In this document: in pieces, positions 23,099 through 32,706 of the stretch | How the letters are laid out: every line of letters starts with the position of its first letter | How positions within the stretch are numbered: the stretch's first letter is position 1 | NCBI GenBank assembly: GCA_040285825.1 | Contig: JAUPSS010000003.1 | Coordinates: 2,356,001-2,420,000 of the forward strand | Direction: 5' to 3' | From: Eukaryota sp. TZLM1-RC | Taxonomy: Eukaryota > Metamonada: BaSk clade | DNA length: 64,000 nt | Notes under the pieces: model-generated | What the model was told of the DNA's origin: nothing | Seen by the model: only the letters and a program-made list of their open reading frames with translations | The model's database searches: none | Made by a program: the position numbers and the translations under genes

Positions 23099-23773
23099 TT
23101 ACCGTTTTCTAGGTTTTGACCAACCAACACTTAATATAGAATGCTCAAGCATGAAATTGTTGTACATAGCAATTGCCTTTTCAGCAGATTCCTTCTCAAA
23201 GTAGGAAACAAAAGCAAAACCACGAGATTCTCTGGTTTGTCGATCCTTAACTAAATGACATCTATCAAGGACTCCAGCTTTAGAGAACATATCACGAAGT
23301 TCAAAGTCTGTAACTTCAAGGGGAATGTTGGTAACACGGACTGTATGGGCCTCTTCTTCTTCGACGGTCCTCCTTGCAAAGCGTGGCACATATTTTCCAG
23401 AGTCTTGTTCAATTTTTTCTTCAACAGGAGCGTCCTCCTTGGGATTAGGACATTGGTAAGACATATGATCAACTGATCCACAATGTCTACATTTGATGAG
23501 GTTCTCCTTTGGCACTTCAAGAGCTTGAGCACGTTTGAGGTCCTCTTCTTTGGGTTTCAGATGAGGTGGTCGAAGATCTGCATACAGTTCTTCTCCTGGA
23601 GTAACATGACCTCCCCGCTGATTTTCGTCTAGTCCGAATATGGTCCAATGGCGTCTGGACTCAATCGCGGAATTGGTCTTTATTGTTTTGGTCGTACTCC
23701 GTATTCTTTTCGTGACTCTGTAGCGTTTTCCATCTTCCTTCTCGATTTCAGAAGTAACAGTAGAAACTGACAT
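23099..23773 (-). CDS. EIF3G: Translation initiation factor eIF3 subunit G
   Basis: An uninterrupted 224-residue protein from ATG (23773) to TAA. The N-terminal half has the eIF3g layout with a CCHC zinc knuckle (CRHCGSVDHMSYQC, about residues 94-107). The C-terminal half is one RRM (about 143-222) with RNP2-like VRVTNIPL and RNP1 RGFAFVSY. In eukaryotes eIF3g sits on the 40S ribosome near the mRNA entry channel and supports scanning and re-initiation. At 224 residues it is shorter than the roughly 300 usual in animals and fungi, mainly in the linker. No introns are seen. The motif CTATTTGA lies about 20 bases upstream of the start. This is a housekeeping gene and is intact. Confidence 0.93.
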   Translation of the reverse strand: MSVSTVTSEIEKEDGKRYRVTKRIRSTTKTIKTNSAIESRRHWTIFGLDENQRGGHVTPGEELYADLRPPHLKPKEEDLKRAQALEVPKENLIKCRHCGSVDHMSYQCPNPKEDAPVEEKIEQDSGKYVPRFARRTVEEEEAHTVRVTNIPLEVTDFELRDMFSKAGVLDRCHLVKDRQTRESRGFAFVSYFEKESAEKAIAMYNNFMLEHSILSVGWSKPRKR

Positions 23774-24787
23774 CAGCTAATAGCACAGAAATGTCAAATA
23801 GTTGTAATCCGTTGAGATAACTGAAGGGTGTAGGTGAAATGAATCGAATTGGCTTTCAAATCTTCAAAGCCAGTTCAACTTAAGACCGGATTTTTTTTTG
23901 ATCTAGTGTTTTCTTTGAAATTTGTTTCAAGTATTGCTCCCATTTCTTCAGTTATGATGAATCCATGTTTCTTTGGCTTCGTCTCAGATTTTTGATGAGT
24001 TTTCAGAGTTTCTCATCTCTGTTAAACAACAATGAGTCTCTGTGAAATCAATTTCTAAATAAAAAATTAATACATAAATTTCTTTAGCTTTGATTTGCTG
24101 TTTTTATTAGGAGCAGGAGAGTTGTGGTTTGGTTTGAAGTCGTGGATCCATTTTTTTTGGTTTGATATTTTTGAGACAGTACTTTGTGAGTGAAGACTAT
24201 TCCAACTATTTTGTCGTTTCTGTTTTCAGCATGACTATATACTATGAAGTATTCCTTCTTCTGGGTCTTACTACGACAAAGTTACACTTACAAGTTTGCT
24301 TTTGGAAGAGATTAATGATCGAGATGTTGATTGTGAGGTTTTTACAAATACAAATATTTAATTCAGAAATAATTGTCAAGACAACCGAGCTATTTTTCTG
24401 GGCTGGGAACTTGAGATTTGGAGATTGAAATAAAGACTTCATCAGCATGAAAAGAATTGGTTATCATTTGGCAACTACTTTTCATTTACCCAAAGCACGA
24501 GTAACAGGATGTTTGAACTTGTTTTTGGCAAACTTTGTACACGAATTATCTACCACTAAAGCATGATCTACCAACGAGTCAACTAATTGTTTTCAACGCA
24601 ATATTTAGCAATAAAAAGTTTGTTCAAATATATGACAATCAAATGATGAATCGAAAGATCATCAAATCTACAAATTAATATCTGAAATAAACAAGTAATT
24701 CGAGATAAGAAAATGCTATTTATTGTAAAGAAAAGAATCACAAAAAACAAAAATAAGATTCTCTGGAAGAGACAAATTCCCAACATC
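23774..24787. other. Intergenic between eIF3g and RanBP1-like gene
   Basis: No convincing gene. Short open frames in this kilobase overlap each other on both strands and show no domain. It would contain the eIF3g promoter and the RanBP1-like gene's 3' end region. Confidence 0.4.
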
Positions 24788-25480
24788 CTATTCGTCCTTC
24801 TCGACCTTTAATTTCTCAAGATCCAACTTCTCCTCTTCTTTTTCTTCTACTTTTTCCTCTTCTTCTTCCTCCTCCTTTTCTTCAGCAGGCTTCATGACAG
24901 CAGCATTGCTATCTTGGGCCTTTATGAAAACTTCCTTGAAATTCTCAGCAATTTCAGCGCTTTGGAATCTGATAGCAAGAATGTCTTCAGAAGCTTCACC
25001 ATCAGCATAATCAATAGCGGTCCATATAAATGCACGGTCGCTATTACCATGGGGTTGAAGATCGAGGTTGGGGGAAATAAAATGGTTAGCACGAATCTTG
25101 AGGGTTTGTTCTTGCCGGAAAAGAACACGTGTTAACTTGGAGTCTGGGTTTTTCAAGATGTAAACGGTGCCGGTACCACGTTCTTTCCAGGCGGAAGCGG
25201 TCTTATCGTAGCGGAAGAGCTTAGTACGAGCTTCAAAAAGGTTATCCTCCACTTGTTCAACTGGCTTTACATGAACTTCGGGAAGACTGACGAGAGGCTC
25301 GAATTCAGCCTCACATTCCTCCTCAGGATTGTACGATTCGTCAACGACGTCTTCCTCATCCTCTTTTTTTGGTTTCGCAGTGGCAGCAGTAAAAGGATTA
25401 GATTGCTGAGCAGCAAAAGGGTTACTGGCAGCAGCAAAGGGATTGGAAGGTTTAGCAGCAGTGGCAAAAGGATTGGACAT
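24788..25480 (-). CDS. RanBP1-like Ran-binding protein with NPF repeats
   Basis: I take the ATG at 25480, giving 230 residues; the open frame extends 66 nt farther without an ATG. The N-terminus has four NPF tripeptides in Ala/Ser-rich spacers (residues about 3-30), and an acidic stretch follows. Then comes a complete Ran-binding domain (about 55-185): LPEVHVKPVEQ, KLFRYDK, WKERGTGTVYILK, LKIRANHFI and DRAFIWTAIDYADGE. The C-terminus is a Glu/Lys repeat tail ending KDE. RanBP1 proteins bind Ran-GTP and promote GTP hydrolysis with RanGAP to release cargo after nuclear export. The NPF repeats are not typical of RanBP1 and recall EH-domain ligands or nucleoporin-like repeats; a Nup50/RanBP3-like role is the alternative. 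Confidence 0.88.
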   Translation of the reverse strand: MSNPFATAAKPSNPFAAASNPFAAQQSNPFTAATAKPKKEDEEDVVDESYNPEEECEAEFEPLVSLPEVHVKPVEQVEDNLFEARTKLFRYDKTASAWKERGTGTVYILKNPDSKLTRVLFRQEQTLKIRANHFISPNLDLQPHGNSDRAFIWTAIDYADGEASEDILAIRFQSAEIAENFKEVFIKAQDSNAAVMKPAEEKEEEEEEEKVEEKEEEKLDLEKLKVEKDE

Positions 25481-25810
25481 CAGATCAAATAGCAGTAATT
25501 TGTTGTGTGGAAAGATGGCTTTGCTTGAACTTTCCCTCTCTCTCACTAAATCCTTTTTTCTCTAAATACCTTATTCAAGATATCTAGGCTAGCATTGAAG
25601 TTTCAATTTCATACATACCTATGTTTTTCTGCTTCTATGTGGAGAAGTGTGAAAAAGAAACCAAAAGTAATGAGTTGGCGTTTCAAGCTCTCAATTACTC
25701 CTAGCGCATCAATTCTGCCATAGAATATCGTATATGTTTGTCGCATTCAGTAGAATGATGAAAATACACCACCAGCGGTGACTTAAAAATGTTGAAAGGT
25801 CAGTATTCCT

Positions 25811-25881
25811 GTTCATTGTTATTATGAGAAATTGTTTTGTTATTCCAGTTCATTGCTATTATAAGAAATTGTTTTGTTATT
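25811..25881. repeat. 37-bp imperfect tandem duplication
   Basis: Two adjacent copies of a 37-bp unit beginning GTTCATTG and containing AGAAATTGTTTTGTTATT lie at 25811-25847 and 25848-25881, the second copy slightly short, with two mismatches. It lies in the intergenic stretch between the RanBP1-like gene and the Fanzor remnant, in which I see no gene from 25500 to 26640. Confidence 0.75.
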
Positions 25882-26649
25882 AATGAAACGTATTGTCTAC
25901 ACAACTAATGTTCACCATCTTCAAACCTAGCTTGACCTCGAAATTTTATAACTAAAAATTTTGAAAGGCAACCAAGGAAAGATAGTGAATTCTGGCTTCA
26001 AACATAACTACTTCAAAATGGCATCTTATTTATAGCATAGATAATAATAAATTAAGAGCGTGGAAAGGGAAAACTGTTTCTAAAGTTTCAAAAATATCAA
26101 TAAACATGAAGAAAAAAGAGCATTGAATCTTACATTGACGGTTTTTTGAATGTTGCAGTTAGTCAATACTGATGACTTTTTATGACTTTTTATGCAAGTT
26201 TCCATCTGGAATTTATTGTAGTACAAAAATTGTATTTTCAATTATTGAAATGGGTTGAATTAATCTTTTGGAGTCCCAAAATTGGAAAAATGTCTTCATT
26301 TGAAGCTAGATTAATGTTCAATGAAAGTGTAAAATTCAGATGAAACCAGTATATTAATAAACATCTTTCGTCCTAAAGACTCTTATTTTCTATTGATATA
26401 GACAATATCTGATACAATGCCATGCTAAGAGACACCTGCCCTTTATGAAATCAGCTAGAGACGGTTTATGTCTGAACACTTCACTGAGAACTAGACCAGG
26501 CATTTGGAAGAGGGAGTAAACAGATATTGCCTGCCTTTCAATGAACGAAACAGTATTTGAGAACATAGACTTAGAGTAAATCCAAAAAGGGAAAAGTATT
26601 CAAAATTTGATATTTCATCAAAATCAAATTTGTATTTGAGGGCATTGTT

Positions 26650-28080
26650 TTATATTAATAATTATCTATAAGACGAGGAAAGCAAATTCTTTCATGCTTT
26701 GCCTTTGAAGAATTCTCGTATTCCCTCCTATATCAGAATTGACAAGACAAATTTAATGGACTTGTTCTTTGTCCAATATAAGGACATCCTTGGTCCAAGG
26801 TCGTCTTACCAATGCAATAATCAAGCTGCTGATTTGGTTTTATGGAATACCTTTTTGAAAATGGATAAATTAAAAACACAATACTTTCATCGGAAAATAC
26901 CATGTACATCATGTCTAGTATCGAGACTGATGGAATAGCAGTAAGTTTCATTCAATCTAGAATGGACTTGACAAAGTACAAAGTAACTGCAAAAGAAGTG
27001 AAAGATAAAGAAAAATATATTGATGACCCCAGCATCAATCCTTCTGAATTCCAAGATATGACTCTTGCTGCTGCTGATCCAGGGAAATCTGATCTACTCT
27101 ATTTTTCTGCCAATTTAGCTACTGGAATGACTCATTCAAATAAACCTGAGAGAGATAAACAAGTTCATTTCAGGTACACTCAAAATCAACGAACATTTGA
27201 GTCGAAAAGTTCCAAATTCCAAAGAGAAAGAGACAGCATACGGAATGACACTCTTATCACAATACGTAACTCTACTGGTAGAGTGATTGATCTATCCAAT
27301 TATGAACCATCTGAAGAGCAGCAACAAAGGATGGATTTAAACAGCAGTATAATTAATCAAATGACTGAAAGAACAATTAGTTTATTAAGAGGTGAAGTAC
27401 CTCAAGAAATCAATATTCCCCATAAAATTAATCGCTCATTCAATTTGAGAAATAATGATCACACGACTAAATCTGTAGCAGAATGGGAAGCAACTTTATC
27501 CCAATTCAATTCCAAAAGCTGCAGGTTTGATAGATTTATGGAGTATATTAAACAAAAGAATTTTGTGAATAGTAATGTTGGTGAAGTCTATCATCAAAAA
27601 AATTTGGGAAACTAAGATGGTGGGCTGAGATTAATCACACAAGATCTGAGGCAAAGATGATCCGGAGATTCGAATCAGTAATTGGTGATCCAGGTCAAGT
27701 TGTTATCGGAATCGGAAACTGGGAACAACGAAAACATATGAAATTCAAAGAACCTACGAAAGGAAAAAGTTTGAGAATTCTATTCAAAAAGGCTGATTAT
27801 AAGGTCTTTTTGATTGATGAGTTTCGATCCAGTTGCTGTTGTTTCAACTGTAAGAAAGCGGAGAAAACAGTTGAAACATTCCGATGGTGCAGAAATCCTA
27901 GGCCATGGAACAGGCATGAGATGTCTATTCGTCACGGGCTTACCATGTGTAAATCATGTGAAAGTTTGTGGAATAGAGATCGAAATGCTCCGCTGAATAT
28001 GTTGGCAATGATGGAAGCACATGTAAATGGTGGAGAAAGACCGCAATGCCTGCAGAGAGACAAGGTTGACAAAGGTTCAA
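26650..28080 (+). pseudogene. Fanzor (eukaryotic TnpB relative), frameshifted
   Basis: Three consecutive frames assemble into a Fanzor protein. The N-terminal part (26699-26870) has SRIPSYIRIDKTNLMDL and LVLWNTFLKM. The second (26902-27615) has ETDGIAVSF and the RuvC-I motif LAAADPGK (catalytic Asp). The third (27620-28080) has GDPGQVVIGIGNWEQ, MKFKEPTKGK, RuvC-II LIDEFRSS (Glu), a zinc ribbon (CCCFNC and CKSC), and RuvC-III WNRDRNAPLN (Asp). The second break is at the A7 run 27596-27602; the first lies near 26850-26900. TnpB and Fanzor are RNA-guided DNA nucleases of transposons. All three catalytic residues survive, so inactivation is by the frame breaks only. The guide-RNA region was not identified. 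The third frame continues without a stop into Akirin. Confidence 0.85.
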
Positions 28081-28178
28081 AGAAAAAGGTATCTAGGAGA
28101 AAATCTTCACAAAAACTGTCCCTCAACATCAGTGTAAAAAGGACACTTATTTTATTGTTATTGTCATCATCTGTAACA

Positions 28179-28622
28179 ATGGCATCCCCACTATCAGAAA
28201 GACGACCAACGCTCAAGCGACTCTCCTCTTCGCTTCCAACATACCCCTACACATGCCCTTCTCTCAACACACAGACATCCTTCACCACTACAGTTCCATC
28301 CCCGAAGAAGATGAAGCATGACGATATGCCCTTCTCTCAAGTATCCTACTTCCCTATTACCAATCCAAAACCAGATACTCCCGACTCTTACCTTCCGAGA
28401 AACCACAGAGTTATTGTTGCCAATGGAAGAAAGTTATACACAGAAGAAGACGTCCAAACTATTCTCAACAACGCCCTAGGTCAGTTAGAGGAAGGTTTAA
28501 AAAAGAAATACGATAAGATCTTAGCCGAAAAGCTTCAAGACCAGTATAATTGTTTTGTTACGTTCAATAAGGAGTATTTATCAAGGAATGTAGAACCAGG
28601 CCAAATGTCTTATTATGCGTAG
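28179..28622 (+). CDS. Akirin (nuclear transcription cofactor)
   Basis: Starting at the ATG at 28179, 147 residues. The N-terminus has the akirin-type PTLKRL motif (residues 10-15) and a basic PKKMK stretch (42-46), a likely nuclear-localisation signal. The C-terminal half is the conserved helical region, with LYTEEDVQTILNNAL, KKKYDKILAEKLQDQYNCF and V-F-N-K-EY, ending SYYA; animal akirins end similarly in a Ser-Tyr-containing tail. Akirins are small nuclear proteins that bridge transcription factors to chromatin remodellers and help proteasome import. The frame is open upstream for 174 codons through a Fanzor C-terminus, so the start could be displaced. I choose this ATG because similarity to akirin begins there. 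Confidence 0.88.
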   Translation: MASPLSERRPTLKRLSSSLPTYPYTCPSLNTQTSFTTTVPSPKKMKHDDMPFSQVSYFPITNPKPDTPDSYLPRNHRVIVANGRKLYTEEDVQTILNNALGQLEEGLKKKYDKILAEKLQDQYNCFVTFNKEYLSRNVEPGQMSYYA

Positions 28623-29280
28623 GTTGGGTGATGGAGACATCATAGACACATGGCATGTGTGTGTAGCAATAAACGTGGTAATGAGGTCCTTTTTCTTTAA
28701 ATTCGATAGTTTTTTGCTTAGCGAATGAGTTATTTAGAAAATAATTTCCTTGGTTCAATTATAATGCTCGTTTTGAAAAGCATCATTTTAATTTATTACA
28801 TGATGAATTATTAATACAAAAGTAGTTTTAAATCAATTCACTGATGAAATTACAAATGGTCAACTATAACACATGTTTTGAGAATGACAACATTAATGTA
28901 CTTACTGTTATAACCAATTTTCACTTATACAGAACATGATTCTCTTAACAAGTAACAAACAATTCTGATATTGCAGAATGTAAATAGTGTAGTGTGTATT
29001 TTCTCTCATAAATCAACAATGCTTTGACCATTTTGTCTCAAATTGTTCAACTCTAATCTCTTGAGTAATAAATTATTAACGTGAGTTTTGATCGATCAGT
29101 ATTTTCTGTTTGCCATAATAAGTGAGCTATTTACTTTGATTTGAACATTTCGTTTATAGCATGAGTGAGGCCAGATTTACTGGAACATCTTTGACAATTC
29201 TGCAAATGCAAATAAAGTGTAGGAGCTTCATCTAATATTCTTGTATTTTTGGAAATTGAAGGACAATAAATACAATTTAT
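28623..29280. other. Intergenic, no gene seen
   Basis: AT-rich spacer downstream of Akirin with no supported frame or RNA gene. Confidence 0.4.
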
Positions 29281-29500
29281 AGGTAGACCAACTGGTCTAG
29301 GGACATCTCAGCCTCCAGAAACCAGCTGGAGATTGCAATTAGTGCGTATTTCACTGGTACTAGGCCAGAACCATTGAGAAGGCCAAGGTGTGTGAGACGT
29401 CTAAGAAGACAGCAGTAGCTGTTGAAATCAACGTATTTCCAAGGTGTTTAGTGTATACTAACCCTTGGCGCTGAGAAGTTTACACAATTATTAGGTATAG
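29281..29500 (+). ncRNA. GC-richer island with hairpins, possible structured RNA
   Basis: This stretch stands out from its AT-rich flanks by higher GC and by compact hairpins. TAGACCA and TGGTCTA pair around a 2-nt loop (about 29284-29299). CTCCAG pairs with CTGGAG (about 29313-29332), and CTGG with CCAG lies farther on. It has no long reading frame and does not match tRNA, 5S, U1-U6, U3 or SRP RNA motifs I know. It ends about 130 bp before the LRR/EF-hand gene. It could be an unrecognised RNA, a SINE or a promoter region. The strand is arbitrary. Confidence 0.25.
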
Positions 29501-29630
29501 TTATTCAATATTCACTATAATATTCAATAAATAGAGTTTTTTTATATTCACTATGTGAAATTCTTTGATGTAAGAAAATCAATTTACCATCCTTGTAGGT
29601 TGCAACTAGATCCCTTATATACAGCAACCA

Positions 29631-31283
29631 ATGTCAGACGGACCACTTCATCTTGACTGTTCAGGGCTCACGGACATGGAGTCCATTCTTCCACAACTCA
29701 GTGTGTTTACTGACCTCACATACTTGCATCTCTATCAAAACAAGTTCCACTGTCTACCAAAAGATTTATCTTGTCTTTCTGAGCTCGAAACGTTAGATCT
29801 TTCAAACAACAAGTTTTCTGCTGTTGAAGACGTCATTGACGGTCTTCTTTCCCTTCCCAAACTCAAACACCTCTTCATACACTTTGAAAACCCCAAGGAT
29901 GAAGAAGAAATCGCACTCCGAATGGATACACTCTCCTCGCTGAATGGAATCTCCCTTGATGACGTCGCTGATCACGTGAGCTCACGCCAGCAGCTTCCCG
30001 CCATTGAAGTCCCTTCTACCCCATGTGACGTTCTTCTTCAGTCCAGTTATATCCTCGACGAACTGGATTCCAATATTGGTGATCTTTTCGAAGAATTTCT
30101 TACCCTTTCTGATCCTAGTCAAGACAAGTCAATTGATGACGTCATCAATGTCAATCAATCACTCATCACGTTTTCAAATGCTCTGGCCCAGAAAGTTGGT
30201 GAGGATTCTGAAAATGAAAAAGTTTTGAGATCAATAATTTCATTGTTGGTCAACCAATTATCTGGAAATTCTGAAATTCTGGAAACACGCGGCAATGACA
30301 CCTCAGCATCACGTGATGAGTCAAGCAAAGTCAAACTTATGGAGGATATTGGTTTTCTTCAATCAGAAAATGAAAGACTGCTGGCAAGAATTAAGAAGCT
30401 TGAATTACAACACAGTCCACGTGTTTCGACACCCACATCACGTCATATGACGTCACCAGGTCAAAAAACAGCTCAAAAAACACCCAAGAGTCAGGAAAAG
30501 TCTGTTGAAAAAACCGGAAATTCCAAATACTTAACACTCAAACAACTCAAGGAGCTTATCGAAGAAATCTACGTTTCCAAGCAAAAATTTGACCAAAAAT
30601 GCGAAGAAATCAATCAACCAAAAGAAACTATGAGTCAGCATTTGTTGTCGTTTTTGACCCACAGATATGGTCTAAAAAGCTTAATTCTTCAATGGAGCAG
30701 AGCAGTCAAGGTTGCTGTTGAAAAGTTCAAAAATGTCGATAATGACGTTATGGTTTTTGACCGTATGCTCAAAAATTTGATTGATGAAGATTTCCGTTTG
30801 GTACAGAGTCAACTTAAGTCTACGGTTTATGAGCTGGTCAAGGCAGCAATCAGGTCACGTCATCCTTTGATTTCGGAAAGTGAACTAGGTCAAAAAATGT
30901 CGAAAAAGGTCAAAAGTGTTTTGACCGAGCCAGAATGGGTAGAAGTAGTCACTCATATGTACAGTAACGAAGATTCGCTTACAATTATCAGGAAATTGAA
31001 AGACCAAGGCTCAAATAGCATGACTTTCAACGACTTGCTGAAATTTTTGCTTGATTATCAGTTAGAAGCTCATCAAGATTTTTTGAGCTCTTTCAAATCT
31101 GTTTTTGACTCCCTAGATGACGACAATGATGGAATTTTGACTCTCAATCAGTTCAAAAATTTGTTGAAAAAGGTTGACAACAGAGAGGAAGTTGAGGAAA
31201 AATGCTTGAATAGCCTCTCTTGCAATAGAGTCACCTTTTCTGAAGCAGTAGGATTGTTGAGTGAAAGTTTGTTGGAACTGTAG
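29631..31283 (+). CDS. LRR and EF-hand coiled-coil protein, probably ciliary
   Basis: An intact 550-residue protein from ATG to TAG. Residues 1-100 are leucine-rich repeats (LTYLHLYQNKFHCLP, LETLDLSNNKFSAV). Residues about 240-270 are coiled-coil. A charged linker leads to a helical domain beginning LTLKQLKELIEEIYVSKQKF (about residue 303), a segment type I associate with flagellar proteins of protists. Near the C-terminus a calcium-binding EF-hand loop (DDDNDGILTLNQF, about residue 496) has Gln at the last ligand position in place of Glu. I recognise no enzyme. A structural or calcium-sensing axonemal role is inferred from the architecture and from the presence of another LRR/IQ gene and tubulin cofactor C nearby. 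Confidence 0.8.
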   Translation: MSDGPLHLDCSGLTDMESILPQLSVFTDLTYLHLYQNKFHCLPKDLSCLSELETLDLSNNKFSAVEDVIDGLLSLPKLKHLFIHFENPKDEEEIALRMDTLSSLNGISLDDVADHVSSRQQLPAIEVPSTPCDVLLQSSYILDELDSNIGDLFEEFLTLSDPSQDKSIDDVINVNQSLITFSNALAQKVGEDSENEKVLRSIISLLVNQLSGNSEILETRGNDTSASRDESSKVKLMEDIGFLQSENERLLARIKKLELQHSPRVSTPTSRHMTSPGQKTAQKTPKSQEKSVEKTGNSKYLTLKQLKELIEEIYVSKQKFDQKCEEINQPKETMSQHLLSFLTHRYGLKSLILQWSRAVKVAVEKFKNVDNDVMVFDRMLKNLIDEDFRLVQSQLKSTVYELVKAAIRSRHPLISESELGQKMSKKVKSVLTEPEWVEVVTHMYSNEDSLTIIRKLKDQGSNSMTFNDLLKFLLDYQLEAHQDFLSSFKSVFDSLDDDNDGILTLNQFKNLLKKVDNREEVEEKCLNSLSCNRVTFSEAVGLLSESLLEL

Positions 31284-31589
31284 CATATTGTTTTGTTTTG
31301 TATCTTTAGATAAATTGTTCTTTTATATTTTTAATTACTTTTCTTTCTCTTGTGTAGCAGCGTTATTTGACGTAGAGATGTTGATAAGGTTTCTAATGCA
31401 CGACACTTTTTTGTATTTTACTTTGAGATTCACCATTTGTGACAATTGTGTTTGACCAATTTAAAAAATGCTTAAATTCGAAGAACTTCGTCACAACAGC
31501 AGTAGAATTTCTACTATTTCTGAAATGATCTATATATAGAAAAGAAAACTGAAACATACTATATGAAATGCAATGATGTCATTGACATT

Positions 31590-31825
31590 ATCATGCTGTT
31601 GGTTGAACAATTTGGACAACGGTTCATTGTATTTTTTGATTTTGTGATTTTCAGCATTTGAAAGAAGTTTATGAATTTCAGAATTAGCAAGCCTTTCATT
31701 TGAGGCATTACAAGGATCAACAGACATTACATCCAATGAAATGAATCTTCAGAATCAAACAGAATTGACATCAGATGTTCCAAAAAAGGATTTAATTCTA
31801 TGGGATTTGCACATACAATATAATT
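31590..31825 (-). mobile_element. LINE-A fragment
   Basis: The minus strand encodes LDVMSVDPCNASNERLANSE and NEPLSKL, nearly identical to the LINE-A C-terminal region (about 48290-48400). It is preceded by a stretch matching RIESFLEPLLSNLFD in shifted frames. It is a truncated insertion of about 235 bp downstream of the LRR/EF-hand gene and on the opposite strand. Confidence 0.85.
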
Positions 31826-32590
31826 GGTGACGTAGCTTAAACGATTGTGATTTAGTTTTCTATTTGTCTAATCTGTCTTGGCATGAATTTTTTCTATTTG
31901 AATAGATATATATCCAATATACACGAAATAAACTTGAGAAATTTGAACCATTGAACAAACGTCTGTACAGTGTCCATTATTATGCGGTCAATTCTGACAG
32001 TCTTTCAGTTGTTTCAGACACATTGAGTTTTCCTTTCTATTGTTCCTTCCACTGCACCACCACGATCTTTGCCTAAACGTCCTGACTGTACAAATTCTGC
32101 AAAGTTTTACTAGCAAAGAAGCTACAAAAGCTAGTGTGGTATTACTTTGATGAACAAAAAACACCTGGATGGACTAACTGTTACAACCATCTGCTCACAA
32201 AGAACCAAAACTTTGAAAATTTTCACTTATTTCAACATTATGTTTTAGGTCATAACTAGTCTTATTCTTGTATACAATTTGTTTGTCTTTGTCAATTAGT
32301 TGCGATTATTGATTGGTTTGAGCAGCTATTTAATTGTTAATTAAATATTTCCAAGCATAGTTGAACATCACGACAAATCATGAATTTTGTAATGGTTCTA
32401 TTTTGAAATTTTCACCAATTACCCATAAATTTCTATAGTTGGGTGCCTATCTCCCAAAACGAAACCTACATTGTTTATGATCTAATATATTATTTTTGGT
32501 CTTGTAGCTCTTTTTTGCATATTTTGCATTTATTTATAGCAATAAAAAAGACACAATTAGTCGCAAGGAGTGAACACCCTATGCCTACTG
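31826..32590. other. Intergenic, no gene seen
   Basis: AT-rich sequence upstream of the tubulin cofactor C gene with no supported frame, RNA gene or repeat. Confidence 0.4.
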
Positions 32591-32595
32591 CTGTG

Positions 32596-32605
32596 ATGAC
32601 GTCAT
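32596..32605. promoter_or_regulatory. CRE-like palindrome ATGACGTCAT
   Basis: A perfect 10-bp palindrome containing TGACGTCA, the classical bZIP (CREB/ATF) site, lies about 100 bp upstream of the tubulin cofactor C start. Position fits a promoter element. The same octamer also occurs inside coding sequence (for example near 30141 and 30447), so chance is possible. Confidence 0.35.
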
Positions 32606-32706
32606 GACGAAATGGGTTTGAGTGAAATCTTCAACTTTGATTCCAAACCATACCCTCTTATCTTTTCATCCACCAAATACTTTTTTTATTTAAAAACCAA
32701 TTCTTA

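Noticed and set aside
29310-29335. RNase P-like AGAAACC segment in the GC-richer island
   Set aside because: Only one short stretch is similar, and the other universally conserved region is absent.
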